The notes under the pieces: generated by a model
The model's input: the letters and a program-made list of their open reading frames with translations, nothing else
Told to the model about the DNA's origin: nothing
The model's database searches: none
From: CAVVNP01 sp963800235
GTDB lineage: Bacteria > Actinomycetota > Acidimicrobiia > Acidimicrobiales > Iamiaceae
DNA length: 64,000 nt
Reading direction: 5' to 3'
Assembly: GCA_963800235.1 (NCBI GenBank)
Contig: CAWDAD010000004.1
Span: 1 to 64,000, forward strand
Program-made: the position numbers and the translations under genes
Part shown: positions 35,704-43,969 of the stretch, piece by piece
Layout of the letters: every line of letters starts with the position of its first letter
Position numbering within the stretch: position 1 is the stretch's first letter

Positions 35704-36416
35704 CCGCCACCGACGAGCCGCTGCTCGCCCTGTCGGGCGTCCGGGCCGCCTACGGCAAGATCGAGGTGCTCCACGGTGTCGACCTGGCGGTGCCCCGCGG
35801 TTCGGTGGTGGCGCTGCTCGGCCCCAACGGCGCCGGCAAGTCCACCACCCTCAAGGTCATCAGCGGCCAGATGGCCCCGACCCTCGGCTGCGTGCACATC
35901 GGCGGCCGGCACGTCAGCGGGGCCAGGCCCGAGGACCTGGCCCGCCTCGGGGTGTGCACCATCCCCGAGGGACGCGGCATCTTCGGCAACCTGACCGTGC
36001 GGGAGAACCTCCGGATGGTCACCTACGCCGGGGGCTCGGTCGACCGGATCGAGGATCGCGCCTTCGAGCAGTTCCCCCGCCTGAAGGAGCGGGCCGGCCA
36101 GCTGGCGGGCACCCTGTCGGGCGGCGAGCAGCAGATGCTGTCCATGGCGCGCGGGCTGGCCACCGAGCCGGCCCTGCTGCTGCTCGACGAGCTGTCCATG
36201 GGCCTGGCGCCCCTGATCGTCAGCGATCTGTACGAGGTGGTCGGCGGCATCGCCGAGCGGGGCGTGTCGATCCTGGTCGTCGAGCAGTTCGCCCGCACCG
36301 TGCTCGGCGTGGCCGATCAGGCCGTCATCCTGCAGCACGGGCGGGTCACCGCCGCCGGGCCCCCGGACGTGATCGAGCAGGAACTCTCCACCGCCTACCT
36401 GGGAGCGAGCACATGA
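35700..36416 (+). CDS. livF: ABC transporter ATP-binding protein, LivF-like
   Basis: 238 residues. Walker A GPNGAGKST, CTIPEGRGIFGNLTVRENL, the signature LSGGEQQML, and Walker B LLLLDELSMGLAP are typical of LivF. The H-loop His is replaced: the position reads ILVVEQFARTV, as in other LivF proteins (VEQN/VEQF). ATG 35700 overlaps the livG stop (ATGA) and is preferred to upstream codons inside livG. Confidence 0.9.
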   Translation: MTATDEPLLALSGVRAAYGKIEVLHGVDLAVPRGSVVALLGPNGAGKSTTLKVISGQMAPTLGCVHIGGRHVSGARPEDLARLGVCTIPEGRGIFGNLTVRENLRMVTYAGGSVDRIEDRAFEQFPRLKERAGQLAGTLSGGEQQMLSMARGLATEPALLLLDELSMGLAPLIVSDLYEVVGGIAERGVSILVVEQFARTVLGVADQAVILQHGRVTAAGPPDVIEQELSTAYLGAST

Positions 36417-36814
36417 GCGACGACGACGCCGACCGGAGCGCGCAGCTCCAGGACGACGTGCAGGAGCTGAAGGTCCCCGAGCCGGCGGCCGACCGCGAGG
36501 CGATGCTGGTCAAGATCGGCATCGGCCTGCCGATCCTCGGCCTCATCCTGATCGGGGTGGCCTGGTTCCAGGCGGCCGGCACGGCCTACGTGGCCGACCA
36601 GATCCCGATGCTGATCTCCGGCGCCATCGTGGGCATCGTCCTCGTCCTGGCCGGCGCCGTGATCTGGCTGCGCTTCTCGCTGGCCCGGTTGCTGCGGGTG
36701 TGGCTGGCCCGGGACCTGATCGAGCGCCAGCGCCAGACCGACCAGATCGTGGCGGCGCTCGGCGGCCACGCCGACGGGGCGGCCGCCGAGCGGCCCGCCA
36801 CCATGGCCGACTGA
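36413..36814 (+). CDS. Small two-helix membrane protein of the transporter operon
   Basis: 133 residues. Two hydrophobic segments (about 38-58, IGIGLPILGLILIGVAWF, and 70-92, MLISGAIVGIVLVLAGAVIWL) are flanked by a charged N terminus and a basic then Ala-rich C terminus with LARDLIERQRQTDQIVAALGG. The family is not recognised. The ATGA overlap with livF and operon-end position suggest an accessory subunit of the ABC transporter. Absence of any other function makes this the main lead. Confidence 0.7.
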   Translation: MSDDDADRSAQLQDDVQELKVPEPAADREAMLVKIGIGLPILGLILIGVAWFQAAGTAYVADQIPMLISGAIVGIVLVLAGAVIWLRFSLARLLRVWLARDLIERQRQTDQIVAALGGHADGAAAERPATMAD

Positions 36815-36864
36815 TCGGCCCGCTCGGGTCGCCCCTCGGGCGGTCCCCGGCCCGCCTCCGAAAC

Positions 36865-36882
36865 TGGAACGTGTTCTAGTCT
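36865..36882 (+). promoter_or_regulatory. KstR-type operator 2 overlapping -10 box
   Basis: TGGAACGTGTTCTA (36865-36878) fits TNNAACNNGTTNNA and merges with TAGTCT (36877-36882), which ends 8 nt before ATG 36891 of the EchA19-like gene. Confidence 0.82.
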
Positions 36883-36890
36883 GCCGGTCC

Positions 36891-37688
36891 ATGACCGACG
36901 ACTCGCCGGACCTGCTCACCGAGCGCGACGGCCACGTGCTGATCGTGACGCTGAACCGGCCCGAGGCCAAGAACGCGTTCAGCGGCGGCATGCTCGCCCT
37001 CGCCTACGACGCCTGGCGGGAGCTCGACACCGACCCCGACCTCCGGGTCGGGATCCTGACCGGGGCCGGCGGCGACTTCTGCTCCGGCATGGACCTCAAG
37101 GCGCTGGCCGGCGGCATGGACCAGGCCACCCAGGACCGCTTCGCCGACGACCCCGACCTGCACTGGAAAGCGCTGCTGCGCCACTTCCGGCCGAGCAAGC
37201 CGATCGTCGCCGCCATCGAGGGCTACTGCGTCGCCGGCGGCACCGAGGTCCTGCAGGCCACCGAGCTGCGGGTGGCCGGTGAGAGCGCCCAGTTCGGCAT
37301 CGCCGAGGTCCGGCGGGGTCTGTTCCCCCTCGGCGGCTCGACGGTGCGACTGCAGCGCCAGATCGCCTTCACCAACGCCGCCGACCTGCTGCTCACCGGT
37401 CGGCTGATCAGCGCGGCCGAGGCCAAGGAGCTGGGCCTCATCGGCCACGTGGTGCCCGACGGGCGGGCCCTCGACAAGGCTCGGGAGCTGGCCGACCTGA
37501 TCGCCGCCAACGGCCCCATCGCCGTGCAGGCGGTGCTGGCGTCCATGCGGGCCGCCCAGAACCTGGGCGAGGCCGACGGGCTGGCCAACGAGCTCGAGCT
37601 GGGCTGGCCGGTCTTCGCCTCGAACGACGCCAAGGAGGGCCCCAAGGCCTTCGCCGAGAAGCGCCCCGCCCACTTCACCGGCACCTGA
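36891..37688 (+). CDS. echA19: Enoyl-CoA hydratase, EchA19-like
   Basis: 265 residues of the crotonase superfamily. Oxyanion-hole segments GGDFCSGMDLKALAGG and EGYCVAGGTEVLQATELRVAGE, then FGIAEVRRGLFPLGGSTVRLQRQI, LLTGRLISAAEAKELGLIGHVVPDG and DAKEGPKAFAEKR, follow M. tuberculosis EchA19, which hydrates steroid side-chain enoyl-CoA. The gene is transcribed alone from a KstR-type promoter. It converges on egtD across a 188-bp gap holding a tandem repeat and a hairpin. Confidence 0.85.
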   Translation: MTDDSPDLLTERDGHVLIVTLNRPEAKNAFSGGMLALAYDAWRELDTDPDLRVGILTGAGGDFCSGMDLKALAGGMDQATQDRFADDPDLHWKALLRHFRPSKPIVAAIEGYCVAGGTEVLQATELRVAGESAQFGIAEVRRGLFPLGGSTVRLQRQIAFTNAADLLLTGRLISAAEAKELGLIGHVVPDGRALDKARELADLIAANGPIAVQAVLASMRAAQNLGEADGLANELELGWPVFASNDAKEGPKAFAEKRPAHFTGT

Positions 37689-37711
37689 CCACCCCTAGTC
37701 CTCCCAGCCCC

Positions 37712-37787
37712 CTCGTCCTGCTCGTCCTCCTCGTCCTCCTCGTCCTCCTCGTCCTCCTCGTCCTCCTCGTCCTCCTCGTCCTCCTCC
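37712..37787. repeat. 9-bp polypyrimidine tandem repeat (CTCGTCCTC), about 8 copies
   Basis: The plus strand reads GTCCTCCTC over and over, after one variant unit with CTG. It is nearly all pyrimidine on one strand and lies between the converging echA19-like and egtD genes. An antisense reading gives an Asp/Glu run, but there is no support for it being coding. Confidence 0.9.
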
Positions 37788-37834
37788 AACTTGTCGCAGC
37801 TGTGGGCGTGAGGCCGGCACAACTGCGACAAGTT
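37788..37834. terminator. Dispersed palindrome copy 1, likely bidirectional terminator
   Basis: AACTTGTCGCAGCTGTG (37788-37804) pairs with CACAACTGCGACAAGTT (37818-37834), 16 of 17 bases, around a 13-nt loop. It sits between two converging genes. Related copies are at 45826, 53253 and 63019. Confidence 0.7.
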
Positions 37835-37876
37835 CGCCGGGGGCGGGCCCGGCGGGGGTTCGCCGGGAGGCCGAGG

Positions 37877-38848
37877 TCAGGGCTTGAGGGCGAGGGTGAG
37901 GGCGAAGTCGCCGGCGGCGTCGGTCCAGAGGTGGGCGACGTCGAGGCCGGCCGCGCCCAGCTCCCGCTCGATGCCCTCGGGGCGGAACTTGGCGCTGATC
38001 TCGGTGCGCAGCTCCTCGCCGTCCTCGAAGGCGACCTCCAGGTCGAGGGCGGCCACGTAGGCCTTCTGTGGTCCGACCGCCCGCAGGCGCATCTCGATCC
38101 ACTCGAACTGGGTGTCGAAGCGGGCCACGTGGTCGAACTGGTCGGGGGCGAAGTCGGCGTCGAGCTCGCGGTTGACCACGGCCAGCAGGTTGCGGTTGAA
38201 GGCGGCGGTCACGCCGGCGGAGTCGTCGTAGGCGCGGACCAGGCGCTCCTCGTCCTTGACCAGGTCGGTGCCGATGAGCAGGCCGTCGCCGCTGGCCAGC
38301 CCGCCGACCAGCCCCTCGAGGAAGGCGGCCCGCTCGTTCGGCACCAGGTTGCCGATGGTGCCACCGAGCACCGCGATCAGCCGGCGCCCGTCGGACGGCA
38401 GCCGGTCGAGGTGCTGCTCGAAGTCGCCGACCACGCCGTGCACCTCGAGGCCGGGGTACTCCTCGGTGAGCTGGGCGGCGGACGAGCGCACGATGCCCTC
38501 GCACACGTCGAAGGGCACGAACCGCCGGAGCCCGGTGGCCCGGAAGGCGTCGAGCAGGGTGCGGGTCTTGTCGGTGGTGCCCGAGCCGAGCTCGATCAGG
38601 GTGTCGGCCCCGGACGTGCGGGCGATGGCGGCCGCCTCGCGCCGCAGGATCTCCCGCTCGCGCTCGGTCGGGTAGTACTCGGGCAGCCGGGTGATCTGGT
38701 CGAACAGGTCGCTGCCGGCGTCGTCGTAGAACCACTTGGGCGGCAGCCACTTCGGCCGGGCGGTGAGCCCGGTCCCGACGTCGCGGCGCAGCGCGCCCGC
38801 CAGGTCGTCGGGGTGCAGGTGGACGTCGATCACCGGTTCGGCGGACAT
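37877..38848 (-). CDS. egtD: Histidine N-alpha-methyltransferase (EgtD)
   Basis: 323 residues, the usual EgtD length (about 320). RPKWLPPKWFYDDAGSDLFDQITRLPEYYPTERE at the start, ELGSGTTDKTRTLL as SAM motif, GGTIGNL and DLVKDEERLVRAYDDSAGVTAAFNRN are family hallmarks. It trimethylates histidine to hercynine, the first step of ergothioneine synthesis. ATG 38848 gives the standard N terminus. It follows egtB by 35 nt on the same strand. egtA, egtC and egtE are not in the window. Confidence 0.93.
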   Translation of the reverse strand: MSAEPVIDVHLHPDDLAGALRRDVGTGLTARPKWLPPKWFYDDAGSDLFDQITRLPEYYPTEREREILRREAAAIARTSGADTLIELGSGTTDKTRTLLDAFRATGLRRFVPFDVCEGIVRSSAAQLTEEYPGLEVHGVVGDFEQHLDRLPSDGRRLIAVLGGTIGNLVPNERAAFLEGLVGGLASGDGLLIGTDLVKDEERLVRAYDDSAGVTAAFNRNLLAVVNRELDADFAPDQFDHVARFDTQFEWIEMRLRAVGPQKAYVAALDLEVAFEDGEELRTEISAKFRPEGIERELGAAGLDVAHLWTDAAGDFALTLALKP

Positions 38849-38883
38849 GGGGCTCCAGGCGGGTGGCGGTCGGTGGCTCGGGC

Positions 38884-40314
38884 TCAGGCGTCCCGGGCCA
38901 GGCGGAGGCCGCCGAAGGCCCAGCGGGCCTGGGGCGGGAAGAAGTTGCGGTAGGTCGGGCGGGTGTGGCCGGCCGGGGTCACGCAGGCGCCACCGCGCAG
39001 GACCATCTGGTTGCACATGAACTTGCCGTTGTACTCACCGATGGCGCCGGGGGCGGGGGCGAAGCCGGGGTAGGGGCGGTACGGGCTCGCCGTCCACTCC
39101 CACACGTCGCCGTGCAGTTGGTGCAGCCCCGGGCGGTCGGCCGGGCCGCCGACGGCGCCGACCTGGGCGGGGTGGAGCCGGTCGGCGCCCACGTCGTTGG
39201 CCGGGTCGCCGGCGTCGTGGGCGAGGGCGGCGACCTCCCACTCGGGCTCGCCGGGCAGTCGGGCGTCGGCCCAGCGGGCGAAGGCGTCGGCCTCGAAGAA
39301 GCTGATGTGGCACACCGGCTCGGCCGGATCGACCGGCTGCGGGCCGTGCAGGGTGAACACCACCCAGCCGTCGTCCTCGGGTGACCAGTAGAGCGGGGCG
39401 TCCCACCCCTCCTGCTGGACGGTGGCCCAGCCGTCGGACAGCCACAGCTCGGCCCGCTGGTAGCCGCCGTCGTCCATGAAGGCCAGCCACTCGCCGCAGG
39501 TGACGAGCCGGTCGGCGATGCGGAACGGCGGGACCAGTGCCCGGTGGCGGGGACCCTCGTTGTCGAAGCTGTAGCCGTCGCCGGGGCCGACGCCGATGCA
39601 GGCCACGTCGTCGTCGACCGCCACCTCGATCCAGCCGGCCGGGCCACGGTCCGTGCCGGCCGGCGGACCGGTGCGGCCGGTGCCGGTGTGACCGGTGTCG
39701 GTGCGGTAGGCGGGCTGCAGCGGGTTGCACGACAGCACGTGCTTGATGTCCATGAGCGCCAGCTCCTGGTGCTGCTGCTCGTGGTGCAGGCCGATCTCGA
39801 GCACCGGCGCCAGCTCGGCCCAGGTGCGCTCGTCGGCGACGCCGACCAGCTCGGCCACCGCCGCGTCGACGTGGCGTCGGTACTCGCCGACCTCGGCCAC
39901 GGTGGGCCGGGAGAGCAGCCCCCGCTCGCTGCGGGTGTGCCGCGGTCCGACCTGCTCGTAGTAGCTGTTGAACAGGAAGGCGTAGGCGGGGTCCGGGCTG
40001 CGGTACCCGTCGAGCCGGGGGAGCACGAAGGTCTCGAAGAACCAGGTGGTGTGGGCCCGGTGCCACTTGGTCGGGCTCACGTCCGGCATGGACTGCACGA
40101 CCTGGTCCTCGGGGGCGAGGGGGGCGGCGATGGCCTCGGTCGCCCGGCGGACCTGCTCGAACCGCTCGGCGAGGTGGGTGCGGTCGAAGCGGTCGGGCGG
40201 GGCGTGGGCGGGGGGCGGGGAGGAGGGTTCGGGGTCGGACGGACCGCGGTCGCCACCGGTGTCGGCGGCAGGGACGTCGGTCGGGTCGGCGGTGGTCGCA
40301 GCGCTGGCGGTCAT
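38884..40314 (-). CDS. egtB: Hercynine oxygenase / sulfoxide synthase (EgtB)
   Basis: 476 residues. The DinB-like N-terminal half supplies iron ligands in KWHRAHTTWFFE and LHHEQQHQEL, and the C-terminal half is an FGE-sulfatase domain with LHGDVWEWTASPYRPYPGF and FMCNQMVLRGGACVTP. EgtB joins hercynine to gamma-Glu-Cys or Cys using O2. The first ~50 residues are Ala/Pro/Asp-rich and variable, so the exact start is soft; ATG 40314 follows the small ORF stop by 5 nt. Co-transcribed with egtD. Confidence 0.92.
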   Translation of the reverse strand: MTASAATTADPTDVPAADTGGDRGPSDPEPSSPPPAHAPPDRFDRTHLAERFEQVRRATEAIAAPLAPEDQVVQSMPDVSPTKWHRAHTTWFFETFVLPRLDGYRSPDPAYAFLFNSYYEQVGPRHTRSERGLLSRPTVAEVGEYRRHVDAAVAELVGVADERTWAELAPVLEIGLHHEQQHQELALMDIKHVLSCNPLQPAYRTDTGHTGTGRTGPPAGTDRGPAGWIEVAVDDDVACIGVGPGDGYSFDNEGPRHRALVPPFRIADRLVTCGEWLAFMDDGGYQRAELWLSDGWATVQQEGWDAPLYWSPEDDGWVVFTLHGPQPVDPAEPVCHISFFEADAFARWADARLPGEPEWEVAALAHDAGDPANDVGADRLHPAQVGAVGGPADRPGLHQLHGDVWEWTASPYRPYPGFAPAPGAIGEYNGKFMCNQMVLRGGACVTPAGHTRPTYRNFFPPQARWAFGGLRLARDA

Positions 40315-40319
40315 CGGCG

Positions 40320-40400
40320 CTACCGGTGACCGATGGTGGCGAGGGCCCACTCGGGGTCGAACACCGGCGGGAGGAGCAGGCAGCTCCAGGACTCGGTCAT
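40320..40400 (-). CDS. 26-residue small ORF immediately upstream of egtB
   Basis: The peptide reads MTESWSCLLLPPVFDPEWAL followed by ATIGHR and a TAG at 40320-40322. GAGGAGGAACG directly precedes ATG 40400, the strongest ribosome binding site near egtB, which itself has none. The TAG is 5 nt before the egtB ATG, so coupling is likely. The frame is also open upstream to an ATG at 40451, but that lies too close to the -10 box. Either a translated leader that feeds ribosomes to egtB or a functional micropeptide; I do not recognise a family. Confidence 0.55.
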   Translation of the reverse strand: MTESWSCLLLPPVFDPEWALATIGHR

Positions 40401-40453
40401 CGTTCCTCCTCGGCGCGCCCCCGAGCGCGCACCTCGCGTCGACTTGGGCATCA

Positions 40454-40459
40454 ACGCTA
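40454..40459 (-). promoter_or_regulatory. Putative -10 box (TAGCGT) for the egt operon
   Basis: TAGCGT on the minus strand about 53 nt before ATG 40400. It leaves room for an untranslated leader, and is in the gap after the FadD19-like stop. Confidence 0.4.
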
Positions 40460-40535
40460 GGGGACGGGGCCGCCGATGCCGCCGTCGGACCGGACCCGTA
40501 CCGATCCCGCCGCCAGGTCGAGGCGATCCAGCCGA

Positions 40536-42161
40536 TCAGCCGCCGCTGGCCACCGCCGCCGCCCAGCGGTAGTCGGGCTTGCCGGCCGGGGAGCGCACGA
40601 CCTGGTCGACCAGGTGGAGCTGCCGGGGGACCTTGTAGCCGGCGAGGTGCCCACGGCAGTGGGCGTCGAGCTGGTCGAGGGTCGGCGTGGGCTGGTCCGG
40701 CCGGGGCTGCACGACCGCCGCCACCCGCTGGCCCCAGCGCTCGTCGTCGACGCCGACCACCACCGCGTCGAAGACCGCCGGGTGGGCCTTCAGGGCGGAC
40801 TCGACCTCCTCGGGGTAGATCTTCTCGCCGCCGGAGTTGATGCAGACCGAGCCCCGCCCCAGCAGGGTGATCGACCCGTCGGCCTCGACGGTGGCGAAGT
40901 CGCCCGGCACCGCGTAGCGGCGGCCGTTTGCGGCGACCACGAAGGTGGCCGCCGTCTTGGCCTCGTCGCCGAAGTAGCCGACCGGGATGTTGCCGCCCCG
41001 TCCGAGGCGGCCGACCACGCCCGAGCCCGGCTCGACCGGCTCCAGGTCGTCGTCGAGGACCACCGCGTCGGCGCCGGCGGCGACGGTCGGGCCGCCGCCG
41101 AGCATGGCGGTCTCGCCCTTGCGGACGACGACCATGCCGTTGTGGCCGCTCTCGCTCGACCCGATGGCGTCGATGATGAGCAGGTCGGGCAGCAGCTCGA
41201 GGAACCGGTCCTTCACGGTGGGGGAGAACACCGCGGCGCTGCTGGTGAGCACGGCCAGCGACGACAGGTCGAAGCGGTCGGGATCGGCCTCGAGCGCCTC
41301 GACCAGCGGTCGGCCCATGGCGTCGCCGGTGATCATGGCGGTGTTCACCCGGTCGCGCTCGACCGCCGCCCACACCTCGACCGGGTCGAAGTCGCCGGTG
41401 AAGACGACGGTGCCCCCCTCGAACCAGAACCGCATGGTCGCCCACTGGGCGGCGCCGTGCATGAGCGGCGGGATGCACAGGGTGACCATGGGGTGCTCGG
41501 TGGCGGCGGCGCGGTCGGCCAGCTCCCGGTCGGTGGCCACCTTCTGGTTGGTGTAGGCGTCGCACCCGCCGCCCAGGGCGAAGAACACGTCCTCCTGGCG
41601 CCACACGACGCCCTTCGGCATGCCGGTGGTGCCGCCGGTGTAGAGCACGTAGCGGTCGTCGGGAGAGCGTTCGGCGAAGTCCCGGTCCGGCGACCCGGCG
41701 GCCACCAGGTCGTCGAAGGCCACCGCGTCGAGCGACTCGATGACCTGGCGGTCGGGCTCGGTGCCGTCGTCGACCGGGACGAGCAGCCGCAGGTCCGGGG
41801 TGCGGGACCGGACCGACGCCACCCGGTGGGCGTAGCGCTGGTCGAACACCAGGGCGGCCAGGCGGGCGTTGTCGAAGAGGTAGGCGAGCTCGTCCTCGAC
41901 GTAGCGGTAGTTGATGTTGATCGGCACCGCCCGCAGCTTGAAGGCGGCGAGCATGGTCTGGACCCACGCCAGCGAGTTGTGGCCGTAGATGCCGACGTGG
42001 TCGCCGGTGCCGACGCCCCGGTCGGCCAGGCCGTGGGCCACGCGGTTGGCGGCCCGCTCGAGCTCGGCGTAGGTGGTGTGGCTCCCGCCGATGATCAGCG
42101 CGTCACGGTCGGGGACGGCGTCGACGGCGCGCTCGAACAGGTCGGCGATGTTGAAGCCCAT
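40536..42161 (-). CDS. fadD19: Acyl-CoA synthetase, FadD19-like (sterol side-chain)
   Basis: 541 residues. NIADLFERAVDAVPDRDALI at the start, INYRYVEDELAYLF, the ATP motif LYTGGTTGMPKGVVWR, PPLMHGAAQWATM, IDAIGSSESGHNGM, IPVGYFGDEAKTAATF, GRGSVCINSGGEKIYPEEVESALK and RSPAGKPDYRWA follow M. tuberculosis FadD19, which activates the carboxylated side chain of sterols. The 14-bp KstR-type box ends on the first base of its start codon. Likely works after the P450 and before FadE26/27. Confidence 0.87.
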   Translation of the reverse strand: MGFNIADLFERAVDAVPDRDALIIGGSHTTYAELERAANRVAHGLADRGVGTGDHVGIYGHNSLAWVQTMLAAFKLRAVPININYRYVEDELAYLFDNARLAALVFDQRYAHRVASVRSRTPDLRLLVPVDDGTEPDRQVIESLDAVAFDDLVAAGSPDRDFAERSPDDRYVLYTGGTTGMPKGVVWRQEDVFFALGGGCDAYTNQKVATDRELADRAAATEHPMVTLCIPPLMHGAAQWATMRFWFEGGTVVFTGDFDPVEVWAAVERDRVNTAMITGDAMGRPLVEALEADPDRFDLSSLAVLTSSAAVFSPTVKDRFLELLPDLLIIDAIGSSESGHNGMVVVRKGETAMLGGGPTVAAGADAVVLDDDLEPVEPGSGVVGRLGRGGNIPVGYFGDEAKTAATFVVAANGRRYAVPGDFATVEADGSITLLGRGSVCINSGGEKIYPEEVESALKAHPAVFDAVVVGVDDERWGQRVAAVVQPRPDQPTPTLDQLDAHCRGHLAGYKVPRQLHLVDQVVRSPAGKPDYRWAAAVASGG

Positions 42162-42174
42162 GGAACCTGTTCTA
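42161..42174 (-). promoter_or_regulatory. KstR-type operator 3 at the fadD19-like start codon
   Basis: On the plus strand TGGAACCTGTTCTA (42161-42174) fits TNNAACNNGTTNNA. The first T pairs with the A of the start codon, so a bound repressor would cover the start of a leaderless or near-leaderless message. I do not see a well-spaced -10 box here. Confidence 0.78.
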
Positions 42175-42179
42175 GTCAG

Positions 42180-42290
42180 CAGGGCGCCGGGCGGGCGGCG
42201 CGGTCGGGAGGCCGGGCGGTCAGGAGGTCTGGGCGGTCAGGAGGCGGCCGGTCGGGAGGCCTGGCCGGTCAGGAGGCCTGGGCCGGCTCG
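42180..42290. repeat. Degenerate GGTCAGGAGGCCTGG-type repeats
   Basis: Four or five imperfect copies of a roughly 20-25-bp unit (GGTCAGGAGG / GGTCGGGAGGCC) lie between the FadD19-like gene and the last codons of the acyltransferase gene. The stop codon of the latter is inside the array. Confidence 0.6.
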
Positions 42291-43822
42291 GGTTCCGCCC
42301 CGCCAGCGCCGTCCTCGGCGGAGGCCGCCGGGGACGAGCCCTTCCTCGTGGCGCCCTTGGCGCTCTTGGCGGCGCGCTGGCGGGCCCTGTGGGCGGCGTC
42401 GACCCGCTTCTTGGCCGGCACGCCCGCCGCCTTCTGCAGCTCGGCGAAGGCCGCCTCGATGTCGCCGGCCAGGTCCCACACGTCGCCCATCAGCTCCCGG
42501 CAGGCCATGAACCCGAAGTCCACCGAGTCGCGGTAGCTGAGGACGGTGATGTTGAGCCCGGCCCCCATGATGAGCGGTCCCATCGGGTAGGCGGCCACCA
42601 TCTCGGCGCCGGCGTAGTACAGGGGGAACGGCGGCCCGGGGACGTTGGAGATCACCACGTTGTGGATGGGCCGGTGGCTGTCGGCCAGCCGCATGCTGCT
42701 GTAGAGCCGCGAGGCCAGGTTGAACAGGTTGGGCGCGGCGAACTCGGCCCAGTCCTGGAGGAAGTTGGCGCCGATGGCGTTGTGCTCCTCCTTGGCGCCC
42801 TTGGTGACCTTCTGGATGGCGAACAGCCGCTCGGCGGGGTCGTCGATGTTGGTGGCCAGGTTGGTGAACAGCGCCGACACGCGATTGGCGGAGGCGGCGT
42901 GCTCGGGGTCGTCGTCGTCGCGGCGCACCGACGTGGGGCACGAGGCGATCAGCGGGGTGTCGGGGAGGGCGTCGTGGCGGAGCAGGTACCGGCGGAGGGC
43001 GCCCCCGCAGACGGCCAGGATCACGTCGTTGACCGTGGTGCCGAACTGCTGCTTGACCTCCTTGACGGCCGGCAGCGGCAAGCGGGCGAAGGCGACCTTG
43101 CGATGCGGGGTGATGTTGCCGTTGAACGGGGTGGGCGGCGCGGTGAGCGGGGCGGCGCCGACCGAGGCGGCGGGGTCGCGTCGGCCCCGCACGATGGTCG
43201 TGGCCGACCGGGCGGTGCGCCCGAGCAGCCCGGGCAGGTTGACGGTCCGGCGCCACCGGGAGCGGGCCGCGTGACCGAGCAGCTCGAGGTCGTTCGGGAC
43301 CCGTCCCTCGGGGATCGGCTCGTGGGGCTCGATCTCCCGACCCGAGGGCTCGAGGTCGAAGAGGTGCACCATCAGGTCGGCGCCGGAGGCCCCGTCGATG
43401 GCGCAGTGGTGGACCTTGGTGACCACGCCGATGCGGTCGTGCTTGAGGCCCTCGATGACCCACGCCTCCCACAGCGGTCGGGTGCGGTCGAGCTGGACGC
43501 TGGCGATCTGGGCGGCCAGGTCGGCCAGCTCGCGGCGGCCGCCCGGTGCCGGCGCCCCGATGCGGCGCACGTGGTAGTCGATGTCGAAGTTGGGGTCGTC
43601 GACCCAGATGGGGTGGGCCAGGTTGAACGGCACCCGCACCACCCGACGGTAGAAGGGCGGCACCAGGTGGGCCCGGCTCAGGTAGAAGTCCTTGATCTTC
43701 TCGAACGAGTAGCCGCCGGGCATGGTCGAGGGGTCGAGCACCATGGTCATGGCCACGTGCATGTGCTGGCCCGAGTTCTCGAGGTACAAGAACGAGGCGT
43801 CGAGTCCGGAGAGTCGTTCCAT
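42269..43822 (-). CDS. Wax ester synthase / diacylglycerol acyltransferase (WS/DGAT)
   Basis: 517 residues. The catalytic HHCAIDG motif is at about 138-144, with the family's N terminus MERLSGLDASFLYLE, DRTRPLWEAW, SNVPGPPFPLYYAGAEM and PLIMGAGLNITVLSY. It esterifies diacylglycerol or long-chain alcohol with acyl-CoA, for storage lipids. A Lys/Arg-rich then Ala/Ser/Glu-rich tail follows residue 455. It is divergent from a KstR-box acyl-CoA dehydrogenase gene, which suggests coupling of lipid storage with catabolism, though the box is nearer the other gene. Confidence 0.9.
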   Translation of the reverse strand: MERLSGLDASFLYLENSGQHMHVAMTMVLDPSTMPGGYSFEKIKDFYLSRAHLVPPFYRRVVRVPFNLAHPIWVDDPNFDIDYHVRRIGAPAPGGRRELADLAAQIASVQLDRTRPLWEAWVIEGLKHDRIGVVTKVHHCAIDGASGADLMVHLFDLEPSGREIEPHEPIPEGRVPNDLELLGHAARSRWRRTVNLPGLLGRTARSATTIVRGRRDPAASVGAAPLTAPPTPFNGNITPHRKVAFARLPLPAVKEVKQQFGTTVNDVILAVCGGALRRYLLRHDALPDTPLIASCPTSVRRDDDDPEHAASANRVSALFTNLATNIDDPAERLFAIQKVTKGAKEEHNAIGANFLQDWAEFAAPNLFNLASRLYSSMRLADSHRPIHNVVISNVPGPPFPLYYAGAEMVAAYPMGPLIMGAGLNITVLSYRDSVDFGFMACRELMGDVWDLAGDIEAAFAELQKAAGVPAKKRVDAAHRARQRAAKSAKGATRKGSSPAASAEDGAGGAEPEPAQAS

Positions 43823-43943
43823 GGGCGGCCTCCCAGCCGTGGTCGCGAGCGACAGCTGTCGGCAGAGTCTCGCGCCGGTCCACCCGGCCCCGCCGAGCTG
43901 CCGCCCACGTGTCGGCCGGCGCCCGCCCCCCGGGGGCCGGATC

Positions 43944-43961
43944 TAGAACGCGTTCTAGTAT
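43944..43961 (+). promoter_or_regulatory. KstR-type operator 4 overlapping -10 box
   Basis: TAGAACGCGTTCTA (43944-43957) is a perfect 14-bp palindrome fitting the KstR consensus. It runs into TAGTAT (43956-43961), 8 nt before GTG 43970. Confidence 0.85.
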
Positions 43962-43969
43962 CGGCCGCC

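Noticed and set aside
37223..37831. Minus-strand ORF with a long Asp/Glu repeat
   Set aside because: The acidic run is the complement of the CTCGTCCTC repeat; the rest is antisense to the EchA19-like gene, with no promoter or ribosome binding site.
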